From positions 124,001 through 188,000 of the forward strand of contig NZ_PVZB01000013.1 of NCBI RefSeq assembly GCF_003002025.1: a stretch of DNA of 64,000 bases, given 5' to 3'. The DNA comes from Paraburkholderia sp. BL25I1N1 (GTDB lineage: Bacteria; Pseudomonadota; Gammaproteobacteria; Burkholderiales; Burkholderiaceae). The position numbers and the translations under genes were made by a program. Below, piece after piece: positions 1 through 8,758 of the stretch (its first letter is position 1; every line of letters starts with the position of its first letter). Under the pieces are notes generated by a model, which saw only the letters and a program-made list of their open reading frames with translations, was not told the DNA's origin and did no database searches.

Positions 1-1
1 G

Positions 2-478
2 CTGTCGGCTCAGGATCCGGCGACATGGAACGCACCCATGATCGACGCAGCCGACGCACTGTTACTGCGCGCGAGCGCATTCAACGCAATCGGACGCTTT
101 CAGCTGGAAGCCGCGCTGCAGTCGGCGCATGTGCACCGCTGCCGCACGCATCGCTCGAACTGGGACGAGATCGTGCAGCTCTACGATGCGCTGTTCGCGA
201 TTGCAGCCTCGCCGGTGGTCGCGGTGAACCGCGCGCTCGCGCTGGCGGAACGCGACGGCCCGCTGGCGGCGCTCGACGCGCTCGAGCCGTATGCAGACGA
301 TCCGCGCCTGGCCGACTACCAGCCGTACTGGGCCGCGCGCGCCGATCTGCTCACGCGTGCCGGCGCGACGGCTGAAGCGCTCGGCGCGTACGATCTCGCG
401 ATCGGACTCGAGCGCGATCCGTCCGTGCGCCGATTTCTGCAGCGCAAGCGCGCTGAGGTGTCATCGGCGGGAAGGTAG
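2..478 (+). CDS. ECF42-type RNA polymerase sigma factor, C-terminal part (partial)
   Basis: The reading frame is open from the first bases of the window and ends with TAG at 476-478, so the gene starts upstream. The visible part has no sigma2/sigma4 region. It matches the C-terminal helical, TPR-like extension of COG4941/ECF42 sigma factors: a DPATWNAPMIDAADALL stretch, then FQLEAALQSAHVH, then YDALFAIAASPVVAVNRALALAE, ending with an acidic TPR-like helix pair. In that family the extension is thought to replace an anti-sigma factor, and the gene often sits beside a YCII-domain protein; that neighbour would be outside the window. It is convergent with the hydrolase at 501. The family call is from recognised motifs; the sigma activity itself cannot be seen here. 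Confidence 0.8.
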   Translation: MSAQDPATWNAPMIDAADALLLRASAFNAIGRFQLEAALQSAHVHRCRTHRSNWDEIVQLYDALFAIAASPVVAVNRALALAERDGPLAALDALEPYADDPRLADYQPYWAARADLLTRAGATAEALGAYDLAIGLERDPSVRRFLQRKRAEVSSAGR

Positions 479-500
479 AAAAATCGCCCCGGCTTCTCGC

Positions 501-2318
501 TCAACGCTGCTGCTGCACGGCCAATAGCGGATTGACGACCTTCGGCGCCGCTGCCTTCTGATGCAGATCCTTGATGAACGCCTCGCTCAGCGCAATGACT
601 TTTGCCGACGCTCGCGGATCGAAGAGCGCGTGATCGAGCTCATCCAGAACGACCGCCTTGACATGCGAAAAGCGCGACAGCTTCTTCCCGCGCTTACCGA
701 AATGCGCATTGAGCTGATCCATTCCTTCGTCGCTTGAACCGTAGACGAAGAGAGTCCGCACGCCTTTGCGTTCGAGCGTGTGAACGACGCCGTGCGGGTG
801 CGTCAGCGTATCGGCTTCGGCCGCGCCAGTACGGTGGCCGGCTGCGTCCAGCCGATGCGAATGCAGACGCGCGAGCAGAGTTGCTGCGACGGCCTGCGCG
901 ATGGGCCGGAACTTGCGCTTTCCGCTCAGCACGAGCCACCATTTGGACGGCTTGAATATCGCGGGCCCGACACGCTTCAGCGAGTTACGCTGCAACTCCT
1001 CCAGTTCAGCCATCGACATGTGCGGGGGTATGTAAAAACGCACGATATTGACCGCGATGACGGCCGTGAGAGCAGGCTCCACGAGCGCCGCGCGCAAGGC
1101 GCTGTAGGCGCCCGAGCAGATCCCGAACGAGATGACCGTTTGATAGCCCTTGCGCTTGAGCCAGGCGGCGGCCGTCGCGACATCCTCGATAGTCGTGGAT
1201 GCGTGGATCTTCGGCACCAGATCGAGTGGACCTTGTGGCGTACGCGGAGGACTGTCGCCGATGCCGCGCGCGTCGATGCGCATGGATGGAATGCCGCGCC
1301 GGGCCATTTCCCGCGCGATTCGAACCGAAAGCCGGCTGTCGCCATGATGCACGCTGCCGGCAGTATTGGTGATCAGCATGACGGGCCCGTACGCGATCCT
1401 GCCGCGCGGTTCGCACAGCATGCCGAACAGGCCGTTGGCGCCGAAGATGACCGGGCGCTCGCGCGCTTCGGGCGTTTCGATGATCGCTTCGTCGTCGAGG
1501 GATACGCTCGGCCGTGCGCCTCTATTCACCTGGTTGTGGAAGCGCGTTCCCGGGGCGCCGTCCACGATCCATTTGACGACCTCGTCGAACGCGCGAGCCG
1601 GCACAGTCGACGACTTCGTCTCATCCATATATTCGAGGTAGCCTTCCAGCACGCCCGTTTCGACCGCGACGCCGCGTCCACGCAGCGTCGAACACAGCGT
1701 GGCGCTGGCGCGGGCGCGCGCATCGAGCACGAGCGCGCGCGTGAGAACCGCAGAGTGCATGTCCATCGCCTTCGACAGATCGAGCGCGTCCAGTTCACTG
1801 CAAAGCCTGTCGCTGTAAACCTGTCCCAGCACGTTGAACGGCTTGTCGCGCTGCGTTGCGCGCAAGGACGGGGCGAGATTGTCGAGCCAGACCTTGCGCA
1901 GTGCCGCCAGTTCGCGCAGATAGGTGCGCCCGCGGGTGACGGGCGCGAGCAGCACGAGCGAGTCGGCCGCGCATGCACGCGACGCCAGCGCAGCGAGGGT
2001 CGCGCCGAGACGCAAGCCGCAGAGCGTCACGCTGGTCACGCCGGTTTGTTCCTTCAGGCGCTTGACGGCCGCGACGATATCGGACACGAAGGCTTCAAGA
2101 TGATGGGCATTGCCGTCGACTCCCGCGGAGTCTCCCGTTGCCAGATAGTCGAAGCGCAGTGTGGGAATACCGTACGCGGACAGTTCTTCGGCGAGATATC
2201 GGATGCCCTTGTGGCACCACGGCTCCTCATGGCCGAACGGGCTGCAGAGCACCACGCCATGCGTGCCTTCTCCAGCATGAAGCCATCCAAAGCGTCCACC
2301 GAATGCGATCGGTTTCAT
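501..2318 (-). CDS. Tandem two-domain alpha/beta hydrolase
   Basis: The start chosen at 2318 (MKPIAFGGRFGWLH) has GAGG six bases upstream; an in-frame ATG at 2369 would add 17 residues of basic, low-quality sequence. The 605-aa protein has two alpha/beta hydrolase folds of the S33/serine aminopeptidase type, about residues 5-270 and 300-590. The nucleophile elbow of domain 1 reads GLRLG, with Arg103 where Ser is expected; that of domain 2 reads GICSG, with Cys401. Both resemble the hydrolases associated with exosortase or exopolysaccharide loci, where the Arg version of the elbow is common. It is probably cytoplasmic, as no signal peptide is seen. It faces a long AT-rich upstream region. Substrate unknown; an acyl transfer or deacylation role in polysaccharide metabolism is only an inference. 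Confidence 0.7.
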   Translation of the reverse strand: MKPIAFGGRFGWLHAGEGTHGVVLCSPFGHEEPWCHKGIRYLAEELSAYGIPTLRFDYLATGDSAGVDGNAHHLEAFVSDIVAAVKRLKEQTGVTSVTLCGLRLGATLAALASRACAADSLVLLAPVTRGRTYLRELAALRKVWLDNLAPSLRATQRDKPFNVLGQVYSDRLCSELDALDLSKAMDMHSAVLTRALVLDARARASATLCSTLRGRGVAVETGVLEGYLEYMDETKSSTVPARAFDEVVKWIVDGAPGTRFHNQVNRGARPSVSLDDEAIIETPEARERPVIFGANGLFGMLCEPRGRIAYGPVMLITNTAGSVHHGDSRLSVRIAREMARRGIPSMRIDARGIGDSPPRTPQGPLDLVPKIHASTTIEDVATAAAWLKRKGYQTVISFGICSGAYSALRAALVEPALTAVIAVNIVRFYIPPHMSMAELEELQRNSLKRVGPAIFKPSKWWLVLSGKRKFRPIAQAVAATLLARLHSHRLDAAGHRTGAAEADTLTHPHGVVHTLERKGVRTLFVYGSSDEGMDQLNAHFGKRGKKLSRFSHVKAVVLDELDHALFDPRASAKVIALSEAFIKDLHQKAAAPKVVNPLLAVQQQR

Positions 2319-3554
2319 GGCTAGCCTCGATCGGTCTGGTTGTTGTCGCCGACTGGGGCCGGGTTGCAAAAAGCGGGCGTTGCAAGGTCTTTTGCAACTG
2401 CACCGCGCAATGTTCTTGTCTCGTAGTGCATCAGTGTGAGCCTCTTTTTGTTTTGAGCGTTTTGGTCGATTGGATCGCTCTTTAGAGGCCGCTTCGGTGC
2501 GCTAAACAACATTGCACGAGGCAGAGAATGAATTTGATCTGAACAACGTTTGCCCTTTAACAAACGTTCACTGATTGCGCGTATTTTTTTAAAAAAAGTC
2601 GATTAAGGATTTACCCGTAGCTGTTGTGTTTCAAGGTAATTTAACGCGCACTGTGCGAATTCGCACACAGCGCTGGCGATTGCCCCACTAATTTATTCTC
2701 GGGGAAAATCGTCCTCCGGACAAAGCCGGCGCATAAACCGGAATGAGATTGTTCGGCAGTACTCGTCCGACAAAATTAAAATACGCCAAATGCGTTGTTT
2801 TGATACGGGACACCGATAAATCGATTTATCGGACGAGTAGGCAAGCGACGTTCAAGCCCGCTCGCGCGCAGGTGTCCGACGCTCGCTGGAAACCGCCAAT
2901 GCAGCTCGATTCGGCCTCCGCGTCGTGCGCTGGTGCGTGAAAGCACGCATAATGCGAATTCTCCGGATTTTATTCCTTTCGATTAAATTACTCATATATT
3001 TATTTATATTTAATCAGACAATAAAAGTGTGTCGTTCCTGATACGTTTTTATCTTCATACATTTATAAAAATTTACCATTCAGCAGACAAAACTGTCGGT
3101 ACGGAAGTCGTTGAAAAGATAGAGGTTCAGGGAATTTGTTCCGGATTTTATAAAAAGTATGATGATATGATGTACATATTGTAACAAGTGTGACGTAGGA
3201 CTGACTTTGTTAATCTGATACGATTATTAATAGATGGTAATAATTTACCTTCTAGCTATTACTGTGCGTCTCATCGGCCGCTTTAGCGCCATCGAAATGC
3301 AAGTCTGGCGAACCCTTCCGGAAGATCTGCTTTACCAATCCTGAAGTTCTCTTTGCTTTAAGCGGAGATCTCTTCAGGTATTCGCTTGCGCCCGCGCGTA
3401 TTCGCATCGCCGATTACGCGGGGTAACTCGTACTTAAGCGTTCGGGCTTTTGCGCCCATTATCTCGCTTAAATTCCCTGTTAACGCCTGTATGGTTGCGG
3501 TCGTTCGCCTGGGCTTTGGCTTTTGATCGCGCCGGCATAGTTGGAAAGACTTGA
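2319..3554. other. AT-rich intergenic region with dyads
   Basis: About 1.2 kb without a convincing gene. From roughly 2580 to 3260 it is far more AT-rich than the flanking genes, with runs such as 2990-3080 made almost only of A and T. It must carry the promoters of the leftward hydrolase and the rightward beta-helix lipoprotein. The only open frame (2743-2940) has no family-like sequence and no ribosome site, so I leave it out. A nested palindrome at 2760-2839 is listed separately. The composition suggests an H-NS-type silenced or horizontally gained stretch (inference). Confidence 0.6.
2760..2839. promoter_or_regulatory. 20-bp perfect palindrome nested in a 15-bp inverted repeat
   Basis: CCGATAAATCGATTTATCGG at 2813-2832 is a perfect 20-bp palindrome. 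Its right part overlaps the right arm of a wider inverted repeat: TACTCGTCCGACAAA at 2760-2774 and TTTATCGGACGAGTA at 2825-2839, one mismatch in 15. No T-run follows, so it is more like a protein-binding site than a terminator. It lies between divergent genes, about 440 bp upstream of the hydrolase start and 720 bp upstream of the lipoprotein. The core ATCGATTTATC recurs near 43005, upstream of an AraC regulator. Confidence 0.45.
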
Positions 3555-4748
3555 ATGATTAAGAATACACCAGCGGCAACACTCTCTGTTTCCAATACTG
3601 AACTCACGGTCCGTCGGAAATTTCTGACGTCGTTGTTGGCCGGCGGCGGCGCGTTCGTGCTTGCCGCATGCGGCGGTGGTGGCGATGCCGCCAGTCCCGA
3701 CGCGGTCGCGGACCGATACCGACGCGGCGGCGGCGCATCAAACCCGAAGGGCGCCAGTTCGTCGAGCGGCGCGAGCGCGCCGGCAACGGCAAGCTCCCCG
3801 CCGGCGGCAAGCTCCCCGGCTGGCGCGAGCTCGCCGACGAGCACGCAGGGCGTTCTTCTCGACACGTCGTTCGGCGTAAAGGGCGATGGGTCCACCAACG
3901 ATCGCGTCGCACTCCAGCGCGCAATCGACGGCTCCATTGGCCAGATTTTGCTGATTACCGGCAAGAGCCGGATCGATGTGGCCGGCCTCGACCTGCGCAC
4001 CAATAGCCACGTGCGGTTTGCAAGCGGCGCTTCGATCAAACTGCTGGCGCATAATACCGATACGTATGAAATCCTGCGCTTGGGGGACGTGGATAATGTC
4101 ACGCTTGAAAGCCCGTATCTCGACGGCAGCAAGGAATTGAATTCGGCGAAGTCGGGCGAATGGGGAATGGGGATCTCGATTAACGGCGCGACGAATTGCA
4201 CCATTACGTCTCCGACCACGATCAATTGCTGGGGCGACGGCATTTATATCAACAACAGCGATAAAAAGAGCAACGGCTACAGCACGAACATCACGGTCAA
4301 TTCGCACCACGCGACCGGATGCCGACGCCAGGGCGTATCGATTATCAGCGGCAGTGGCATCACGTTTAATAGTCCGCTTTGGGAAAATATCGGCGGAACG
4401 GCTCCCGGCGCCGGTCTCGATATCGAACCGAATGACAATAGCGCCGTGTTTCAAAACATCCGCATCGTCAGCCCGACGACGAATAACTGCGCCGGCGGCG
4501 GGATTAACGTTTATTTTGGCTTCTTCCCGGGTCCGGTCAACAAGACGGTCAGCATCAGCATTACCGGCCATACGGATACGGGCAGTCCCGGCGGTTCATT
4601 CAACGTACAGGGCCTGCAATTGAATGGCTACGTCGTGAATGGATCGATTACCAGCGCCAACCCGGTCTGGAAGAAAACCGGGCTGAGCCTGGAAGACTGG
4701 GACAAGGGCGGCCCGACGGTGACGGTTAGCAACGCGCGCATCGGCTGA
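3555..4748 (+). CDS. Tat-type lipoprotein with right-handed beta-helix (pectate-lyase-3 like)
   Basis: A 397-aa protein with a good ribosome site (GGAAAG) before the ATG. The signal has VRRKFLTS followed by a hydrophobic stretch and the lipobox LAAC (Cys39), so it looks like a Tat-exported lipoprotein. Residues about 40-95 are a low-complexity Ser/Ala/Pro/Gly linker. From FGVKGDGSTNDRVALQRAID onward it has the N-terminal signature of the Pectate_lyase_3/GH28-like fold, then Asn-rich rungs typical of parallel beta-helices. Such proteins cut, epimerise or bind polysaccharide at the cell surface; no catalytic set can be assigned. It stands alone upstream of the exopolysaccharide region, and a second beta-helix protein with a Tat-like signal ends the exopolysaccharide operon at 15162, so action on the same polymer is plausible but inferred. 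Confidence 0.75.
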   Translation: MIKNTPAATLSVSNTELTVRRKFLTSLLAGGGAFVLAACGGGGDAASPDAVADRYRRGGGASNPKGASSSSGASAPATASSPPAASSPAGASSPTSTQGVLLDTSFGVKGDGSTNDRVALQRAIDGSIGQILLITGKSRIDVAGLDLRTNSHVRFASGASIKLLAHNTDTYEILRLGDVDNVTLESPYLDGSKELNSAKSGEWGMGISINGATNCTITSPTTINCWGDGIYINNSDKKSNGYSTNITVNSHHATGCRRQGVSIISGSGITFNSPLWENIGGTAPGAGLDIEPNDNSAVFQNIRIVSPTTNNCAGGGINVYFGFFPGPVNKTVSISITGHTDTGSPGGSFNVQGLQLNGYVVNGSITSANPVWKKTGLSLEDWDKGGPTVTVSNARIG

Positions 4749-5076
4749 TGCAAGCGTTCGGCCGGTGGTGCGATGCCGCAACGGATCGCGCCCCGGCTGC
4801 CTGACGAGCAGGTTGGGCCGGCCTGGTGCCGGCCCAAGAGGTGTTTCAGGCTGCTGCGAAACCCGTTCGTGGTGCCGCGAACTGTCCAAGACCGAAACCC
4901 TCCATCAACTGGGCCTGAATCGACGCTGCATGTCTCCGCCGGTTGACCTCCCTTTCTTCGGGCTATATGGCGCGTCGAAGTTTCGTGACTCGTCGAGGAC
5001 GAGGGGAAGTTAAGGAAGAATCGCGAAGCGATACGAACCGTCCGAAGCCCCTGATTCGACATCTCCCGGAATAGGT
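4749..5076. other. Intergenic region between convergent genes
   Basis: This gap lies between the ends of the lipoprotein gene and the leftward GNAT gene. It holds the strong stem-loop at 4813-4837 and nothing else I can name. The short open frames in it are not supported by family-like sequence. Confidence 0.5.
4813..4837. terminator. Strong stem-loop downstream of the lipoprotein gene
   Basis: TTGGGCCGGC and GCCGGCCCAA form a perfect 10-bp stem around a CTGGT loop. It sits 65 bases after the stop codon of the beta-helix gene. There is no clear T-run on either strand, so it may be a transcript-stabilising or weak terminator hairpin rather than a classic intrinsic terminator. Confidence 0.5.
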
Positions 5077-5796
5077 TTAAGCGACTGCGGCCGAACGTGA
5101 ATCAGCATGTCCAACACGAGTAAGCTGAAACGTGCGACGCAATTCAAATCCCAGACGCTCATACAACCCGATCGCGGAGGTGTTGTTGCTGAACACGTGA
5201 AGAAACGGCGTGTCCCCCCGTTGCTCGATCTCTCTTCGCAAGACTTTGATGAGCCGCCCCGCAAGGCCACGTCCCCGATAGTCTTCATCTACGCAAACAG
5301 CGCTGATCTCAACGTATCCGTCAACGCGCATTCGTTCGCCGGCCATTGCGATAAGACGCCCCTGCTCGCGAATTCCAATGTAGTTGCCCATTTCGCCCGT
5401 TCGCTTGCCGAAAGGACCGGGTTTGGTCTTCTGGGCGAGCTCAAGCATATCTTTCCCGTCCGCGTCACCCAAGCGAATTACGTCGTGGTCGTCCACGCTC
5501 GCTGCTGTGCGATGCCGCGCGATCATTTGATGGATCACGCCCGCGTGCGTGATCTGAAGCCCGTCTAGCGGACCGATCGATTCGTCGGATCGCAGCACGG
5601 CGGCCTGCTCGTGAGGCAGCAAAAGCTGAAGCAGCGCCCGATATGCCGCGGGCGTTTCCGATGCCAGAGCCGCGAAGGGCGCCACATCGAGGTGGTATCG
5701 ACGGGCAAGGGCATCGCCATATCCGAGGTGCGCCTGCTTCGTCGTGAGGGCCGCCCAGATCGGACGGTCGAGGTCAGCGTCTATCGAACCGCTCAT
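5077..5796 (-). CDS. GNAT-family N-acetyltransferase
   Basis: A 239-aa protein. The C-terminal half has the GNAT fold: the acetyl-CoA-binding motif A is visible as VCVDEDYRGRGLAGRLIKVL, followed by FLHVFSNNTSAIGLYERLGFE, the typical C-terminal motif B. The N-terminal half (about 1-110) is the less conserved substrate-side domain seen in FR47-like acetyltransferases. It probably acts on a small-molecule amine in the cytosol; the substrate cannot be told. It is transcribed divergently from the GlxA-type regulator at 5945, with only 148 bp between them, so that regulator is the obvious candidate controller. Confidence 0.8.
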   Translation of the reverse strand: MSGSIDADLDRPIWAALTTKQAHLGYGDALARRYHLDVAPFAALASETPAAYRALLQLLLPHEQAAVLRSDESIGPLDGLQITHAGVIHQMIARHRTAASVDDHDVIRLGDADGKDMLELAQKTKPGPFGKRTGEMGNYIGIREQGRLIAMAGERMRVDGYVEISAVCVDEDYRGRGLAGRLIKVLRREIEQRGDTPFLHVFSNNTSAIGLYERLGFELRRTFQLTRVGHADSRSAAVA

Positions 5797-5911
5797 GCTT
5801 TCTCCTTTGCAAGCGCGACTGAGTGCCGGCGGCTTGACTGAATGATCAGCCAGCGCGTCACGCTGGCCGTATTGCTGTGCAGTCTAGACGCCCGACAGAC
5901 GCGAGGCTATA

Positions 5912-5944
5912 GTCGCAAATGACATTAATGGAGCTATTTGCGAC
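5912..5944. promoter_or_regulatory. Inverted repeat abutting the regulator start codon
   Basis: GTCGCAAAT (5912-5920) and ATTTGCGAC (5936-5944) are perfect 9-bp inverted arms separated by 15 bases. The right arm ends at the base before the ATG of the GlxA-type regulator, and the spacer includes the GGAG ribosome site. Protein binding, or RNA folding, would occlude translation or transcription starts; autoregulation is an inference. Confidence 0.5.
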
Positions 5945-6907
5945 ATGAAAGTGGTCATCTTCGCACTGGACGGCCTGTTCGATACCGGGCTCACGGTCCT
6001 GCTGGATACCTTTGCGACTGCCAACGAGCTCGCCGTGGCCCAAGGCTTCGCCGCACCGCCTTTCGATGTCAGAGTCGTCGGCGTGCGCAAACGCATTCGG
6101 ACCGCGCATGGCTTGTCGACCGCGGTCGAACCCGCAAGCACCGTTAGCCGTCCCGATTGGGTGGTGGTGCCTGCGCCGAATGTCAGACAGCCTGAACGCC
6201 TGATCGAGGCGCTGAGCCGTCCAGACATGCGCGACACGATGGCGTACCTTCGCAGCTGGCATGCCGACGGCGTCGGCGTCGCGGCTGCCTGTATCGGGAC
6301 TTTCCTGCTGGCCGAAGCCGGGCTTCTGGATAACCGCGAGGCGACAACCACGTGGTCGCTCGCGCCTTTCTTCCGCCAACGCTATCCGGCTGTCAATCTG
6401 GACGATTCGCGCATGGTCGTCGCCTCACAACGCGTGGTGACGGCGGGTTCCGCGATGGGTCATCTCGACCTTGCGCTCTGGCTGCTGCGTCAGGCAAGCC
6501 CCGAACTTGCGACGCTGGTTGCCCGCTTCATGCTCATAGACAAGCGTTCTTCCCAGTCCGAATACATCATTCCGGATCACCTCGCTCACGCCGATCCGCT
6601 GGTCGCGCGTTTCGAGCGATGGGCTCGCGACAATCTTTCGGCAGGGTTTTCGCTTCAGGCGGCAGCGGCTGCTTTGTCCGTTGGACCGCGCACTTTGCAG
6701 CGCCGTACCGAGGCCGTGCTCGGCAAGTCGCCACTGGCCTTCTTTCAGGATTTGCGAATCGAGCGGGCGCAGAACCTCGTCTCAATCGGCTACGACCTCG
6801 AGAGAATTGCGAGCGAGGTGGGTTACGCCGACTCGGCGACGTTGCGGACTTTGCTGCGCCGGAGGCTCGGCCGCGGAGTGCGGGAACTTCGCGCCGAAAT
6901 GCGCTAG
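5945..6907 (+). CDS. GlxA-family transcriptional regulator (DJ-1/PfpI + AraC HTH)
   Basis: A 320-aa protein. The N-terminal 190 residues are a DJ-1/PfpI amidotransferase-like domain that keeps the elbow cysteine (AAACIGTFLLAEAGLLD) and the ATTTWSLAPFF segment usual in GlxA proteins. Residues about 215-320 form a double helix-turn-helix of the AraC type (FSLQAAAAALSVGPRTLQRR, then IASEVGYADSATLRTLLRR). Such regulators usually respond to small amines, choline derivatives or similar ligands and act as activators. It is divergent from the GNAT gene, and the inverted repeat at 5912-5944 touches its start codon. Unlike the four AraC paralogues of the exopolysaccharide region, its amidotransferase-like domain is not degenerate. 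Confidence 0.85.
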   Translation: MKVVIFALDGLFDTGLTVLLDTFATANELAVAQGFAAPPFDVRVVGVRKRIRTAHGLSTAVEPASTVSRPDWVVVPAPNVRQPERLIEALSRPDMRDTMAYLRSWHADGVGVAAACIGTFLLAEAGLLDNREATTTWSLAPFFRQRYPAVNLDDSRMVVASQRVVTAGSAMGHLDLALWLLRQASPELATLVARFMLIDKRSSQSEYIIPDHLAHADPLVARFERWARDNLSAGFSLQAAAAALSVGPRTLQRRTEAVLGKSPLAFFQDLRIERAQNLVSIGYDLERIASEVGYADSATLRTLLRRRLGRGVRELRAEMR

Positions 6908-7054
6908 CGTTTCGACGGCGGATCGCCGAACCATCGCGACTTGAACGGAATAGCCGTGGTCAACCGGTTTCGTTTCGGTATAGCTGCCAACGCGCTTTCA
7001 ACGTGAACGAAGTCACATCGCCACTCTCTTCGGATTGAGTGCGCCGTCACTTGC

Positions 7055-7504
7055 TTAAAGCAAAGATTTCCCTTGGGCCAGAATCTTGTCGCAGACCTGT
7101 TTCGTGATCTGCTCCTTCAGACCGCCGCCACTCAGGTCCACCTGCTTACCGTCGCCACTGTTCAGGATGCCTTTGGCGCCGTCGGTGTACCCGCTGTCGC
7201 TCGACGATGAACCGCCCGGCAGCTTGCTCATGAGCCCATCTTTGATCGACGACGCGCTGCCACCGAGATAGTTGTTCTTGATACAAAATTCAAGCACGCC
7301 CGCGACGTTGCCCGTGCTGCCGGACGTTAGCGACTGCAACGACAACCCGCTGCCTAAACCGCCCAGGCTGTCGAGTCCGCCAGCGGCGGCGCCGTTTCCA
7401 CTCTGATTGAGAAGGTTGCCGAGTTGGGCGTGGGCGGTTGGGAAATAGAGCAATGTAGCGACCAGGAGCCCGTTGGCCCAGGTGCGACGGTTGCATGCGA
7501 TCAT
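7055..7504 (-). CDS. DUF2501 secreted protein
   Basis: A 149-aa protein with a cleavable signal peptide (hydrophobic core LLVATLLYF, likely cleavage after TAHA). The mature part has a Gly/Leu/Ser-rich repeat region and then the DUF2501 signature: SLTSGSTGNVAGVLEFCIKNNYLGG, a central SKLPGG segment, and a C-terminal LKEQITKQVCDKILAQGKSLL. Two cysteines (in EFC and QVC) may form a disulfide. The ATG has GAGGG six bases upstream. DUF2501 proteins (such as YjjA) are periplasmic and of unknown function. It stands alone between the GlxA gene and psuG. Confidence 0.8.
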   Translation of the reverse strand: MIACNRRTWANGLLVATLLYFPTAHAQLGNLLNQSGNGAAAGGLDSLGGLGSGLSLQSLTSGSTGNVAGVLEFCIKNNYLGGSASSIKDGLMSKLPGGSSSSDSGYTDGAKGILNSGDGKQVDLSGGGLKEQITKQVCDKILAQGKSLL

Positions 7505-7575
7505 GGAAGCCCTCTTGCCGTGGAGTGAAAGTAGTCTTCACTATAGTGCCTTACGGACTCAAACAAAGAACGAGG

Positions 7576-8525
7576 TCATCGACGATTTGAACAGGCCCCG
7601 CGCGCTGCATGTGCCAACGCCAGCGCCAATCTCGCCCCGACTTCGGCATTGTGTTTGATGAGCGCGATGTTTGTCGTCAGGCTGCGTCCACTCGTCAATG
7701 CCTTGATGCGAGCCAGCAGGAAGGGCGTCACGGCTTTACCGGTGATACCTTTCACCGTGGCCTCCGCGAGCGCCTGCTGGGTCAGCGCGTCGATCTCCTC
7801 GGACTTCATCGCTGCCGCTTCCGGCACTGGCGTGCTCAACACCACGCGCCCACGAGGCCCAAGTCCCACTTGGTGCGGATGAAGCGTGCCTGCTCCGCCG
7901 CATCGTCCAGCCTGAAGTCCGCGCGAAAACCGCTGTCGCGCGTGTAAAACGCGGCGAAATTGTCTTGCTCGCAACTGAGCACCGGCACGCCGTGCGTTTC
8001 CAGGTATTCCAACGTGAGTCCGATGTCGAGAATGGACTTCGCGCCCGCGCAGACCACCGCCACCGAAGTCTTCGCCAGTTCCTGCAGGTCGGCCGAAATG
8101 TCGAAGCTTTCCGGCGCGCCCCGGTGCACGCCGCCAATGCCTCCGGTCACGAAGACCTCGATGCCGGCCAAGGCGGCGCATATCATCGTGCCGGCTACCG
8201 TGGTGGCGCCAAGGCCGCCGCCGGCCAGCACGGCCGGCAGATCGCGGCGGCTGACCTTGTGTACCTGGTCCGAGCGCCCGAGCAGTTCCAGTTCGTCGTT
8301 CGAAAGGCCGATGCGGATTCGCCCGTCGATCAATGCGATAGTCGCGGGCTCGGCACCCAGCCCGCGGATCACGGCCTCCACTTCGCGCGCAGTGCGAACG
8401 TTCTCCGGATAGGGCATGCCGTGAGCGATGATGGTCGATTCCAGCGCGACGAGCGGGCGGCCGGCGGACTGTGCAGCGGCCACAGGCCCGCTGAAACTCA
8501 ACCACGAGTGAGCAAGGTTCGTCAT
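7576..8525 (-). pseudogene. psuG: Pseudouridine-5'-phosphate glycosidase, frameshifted
   Basis: The first 229 residues (from the ATG at 8525, with GGGAAG upstream) are clear PsuG: ALESTIIAHGMPYPEN, HKVSRRDLPAVL and VFVTGGIGGVHRG. The frame then stops at 7836 just after KWDLGLVGAW. The expected continuation, VVLSTPVPEAAAMKSEEID to the C-terminus, is intact in another frame and ends at 7576. One missing G in the GGCGC run near 7849 explains the break. The enzyme cleaves pseudouridine 5'-phosphate to uracil and ribose 5-phosphate. No PsuK kinase is nearby. It is either a recent loss-of-function mutation or a sequencing error; an unbroken protein would be about 315 aa. Confidence 0.85.
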
Positions 8526-8758
8526 CGTCACGATCTTCCCGGCGGTATATTTCGTTTAAGTATGCAGCAAGAGGCGGCTGCGAGGTTCACTCATTGCAGC
8601 GCGATGGCGCTTATCATTAGAGAAGTGTCTGGCCGCCCTTGCTGGAAGCGTTTGTTGAAGCACGGCGGTGCGCCGTGCAACGGTACTCCTGATGAAAAAG
8701 GACAGACGCTTGATGTACTGAACGTGTTGGATGGTCGATGTCGGGTCCCGGAGGTGCC

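Noticed and set aside
780..2324. Long open frame on the plus strand across the hydrolase gene
   Set aside because: It is the high-GC complementary frame of the hydrolase; composition is Arg/Gly/His-rich and shows no family motif.
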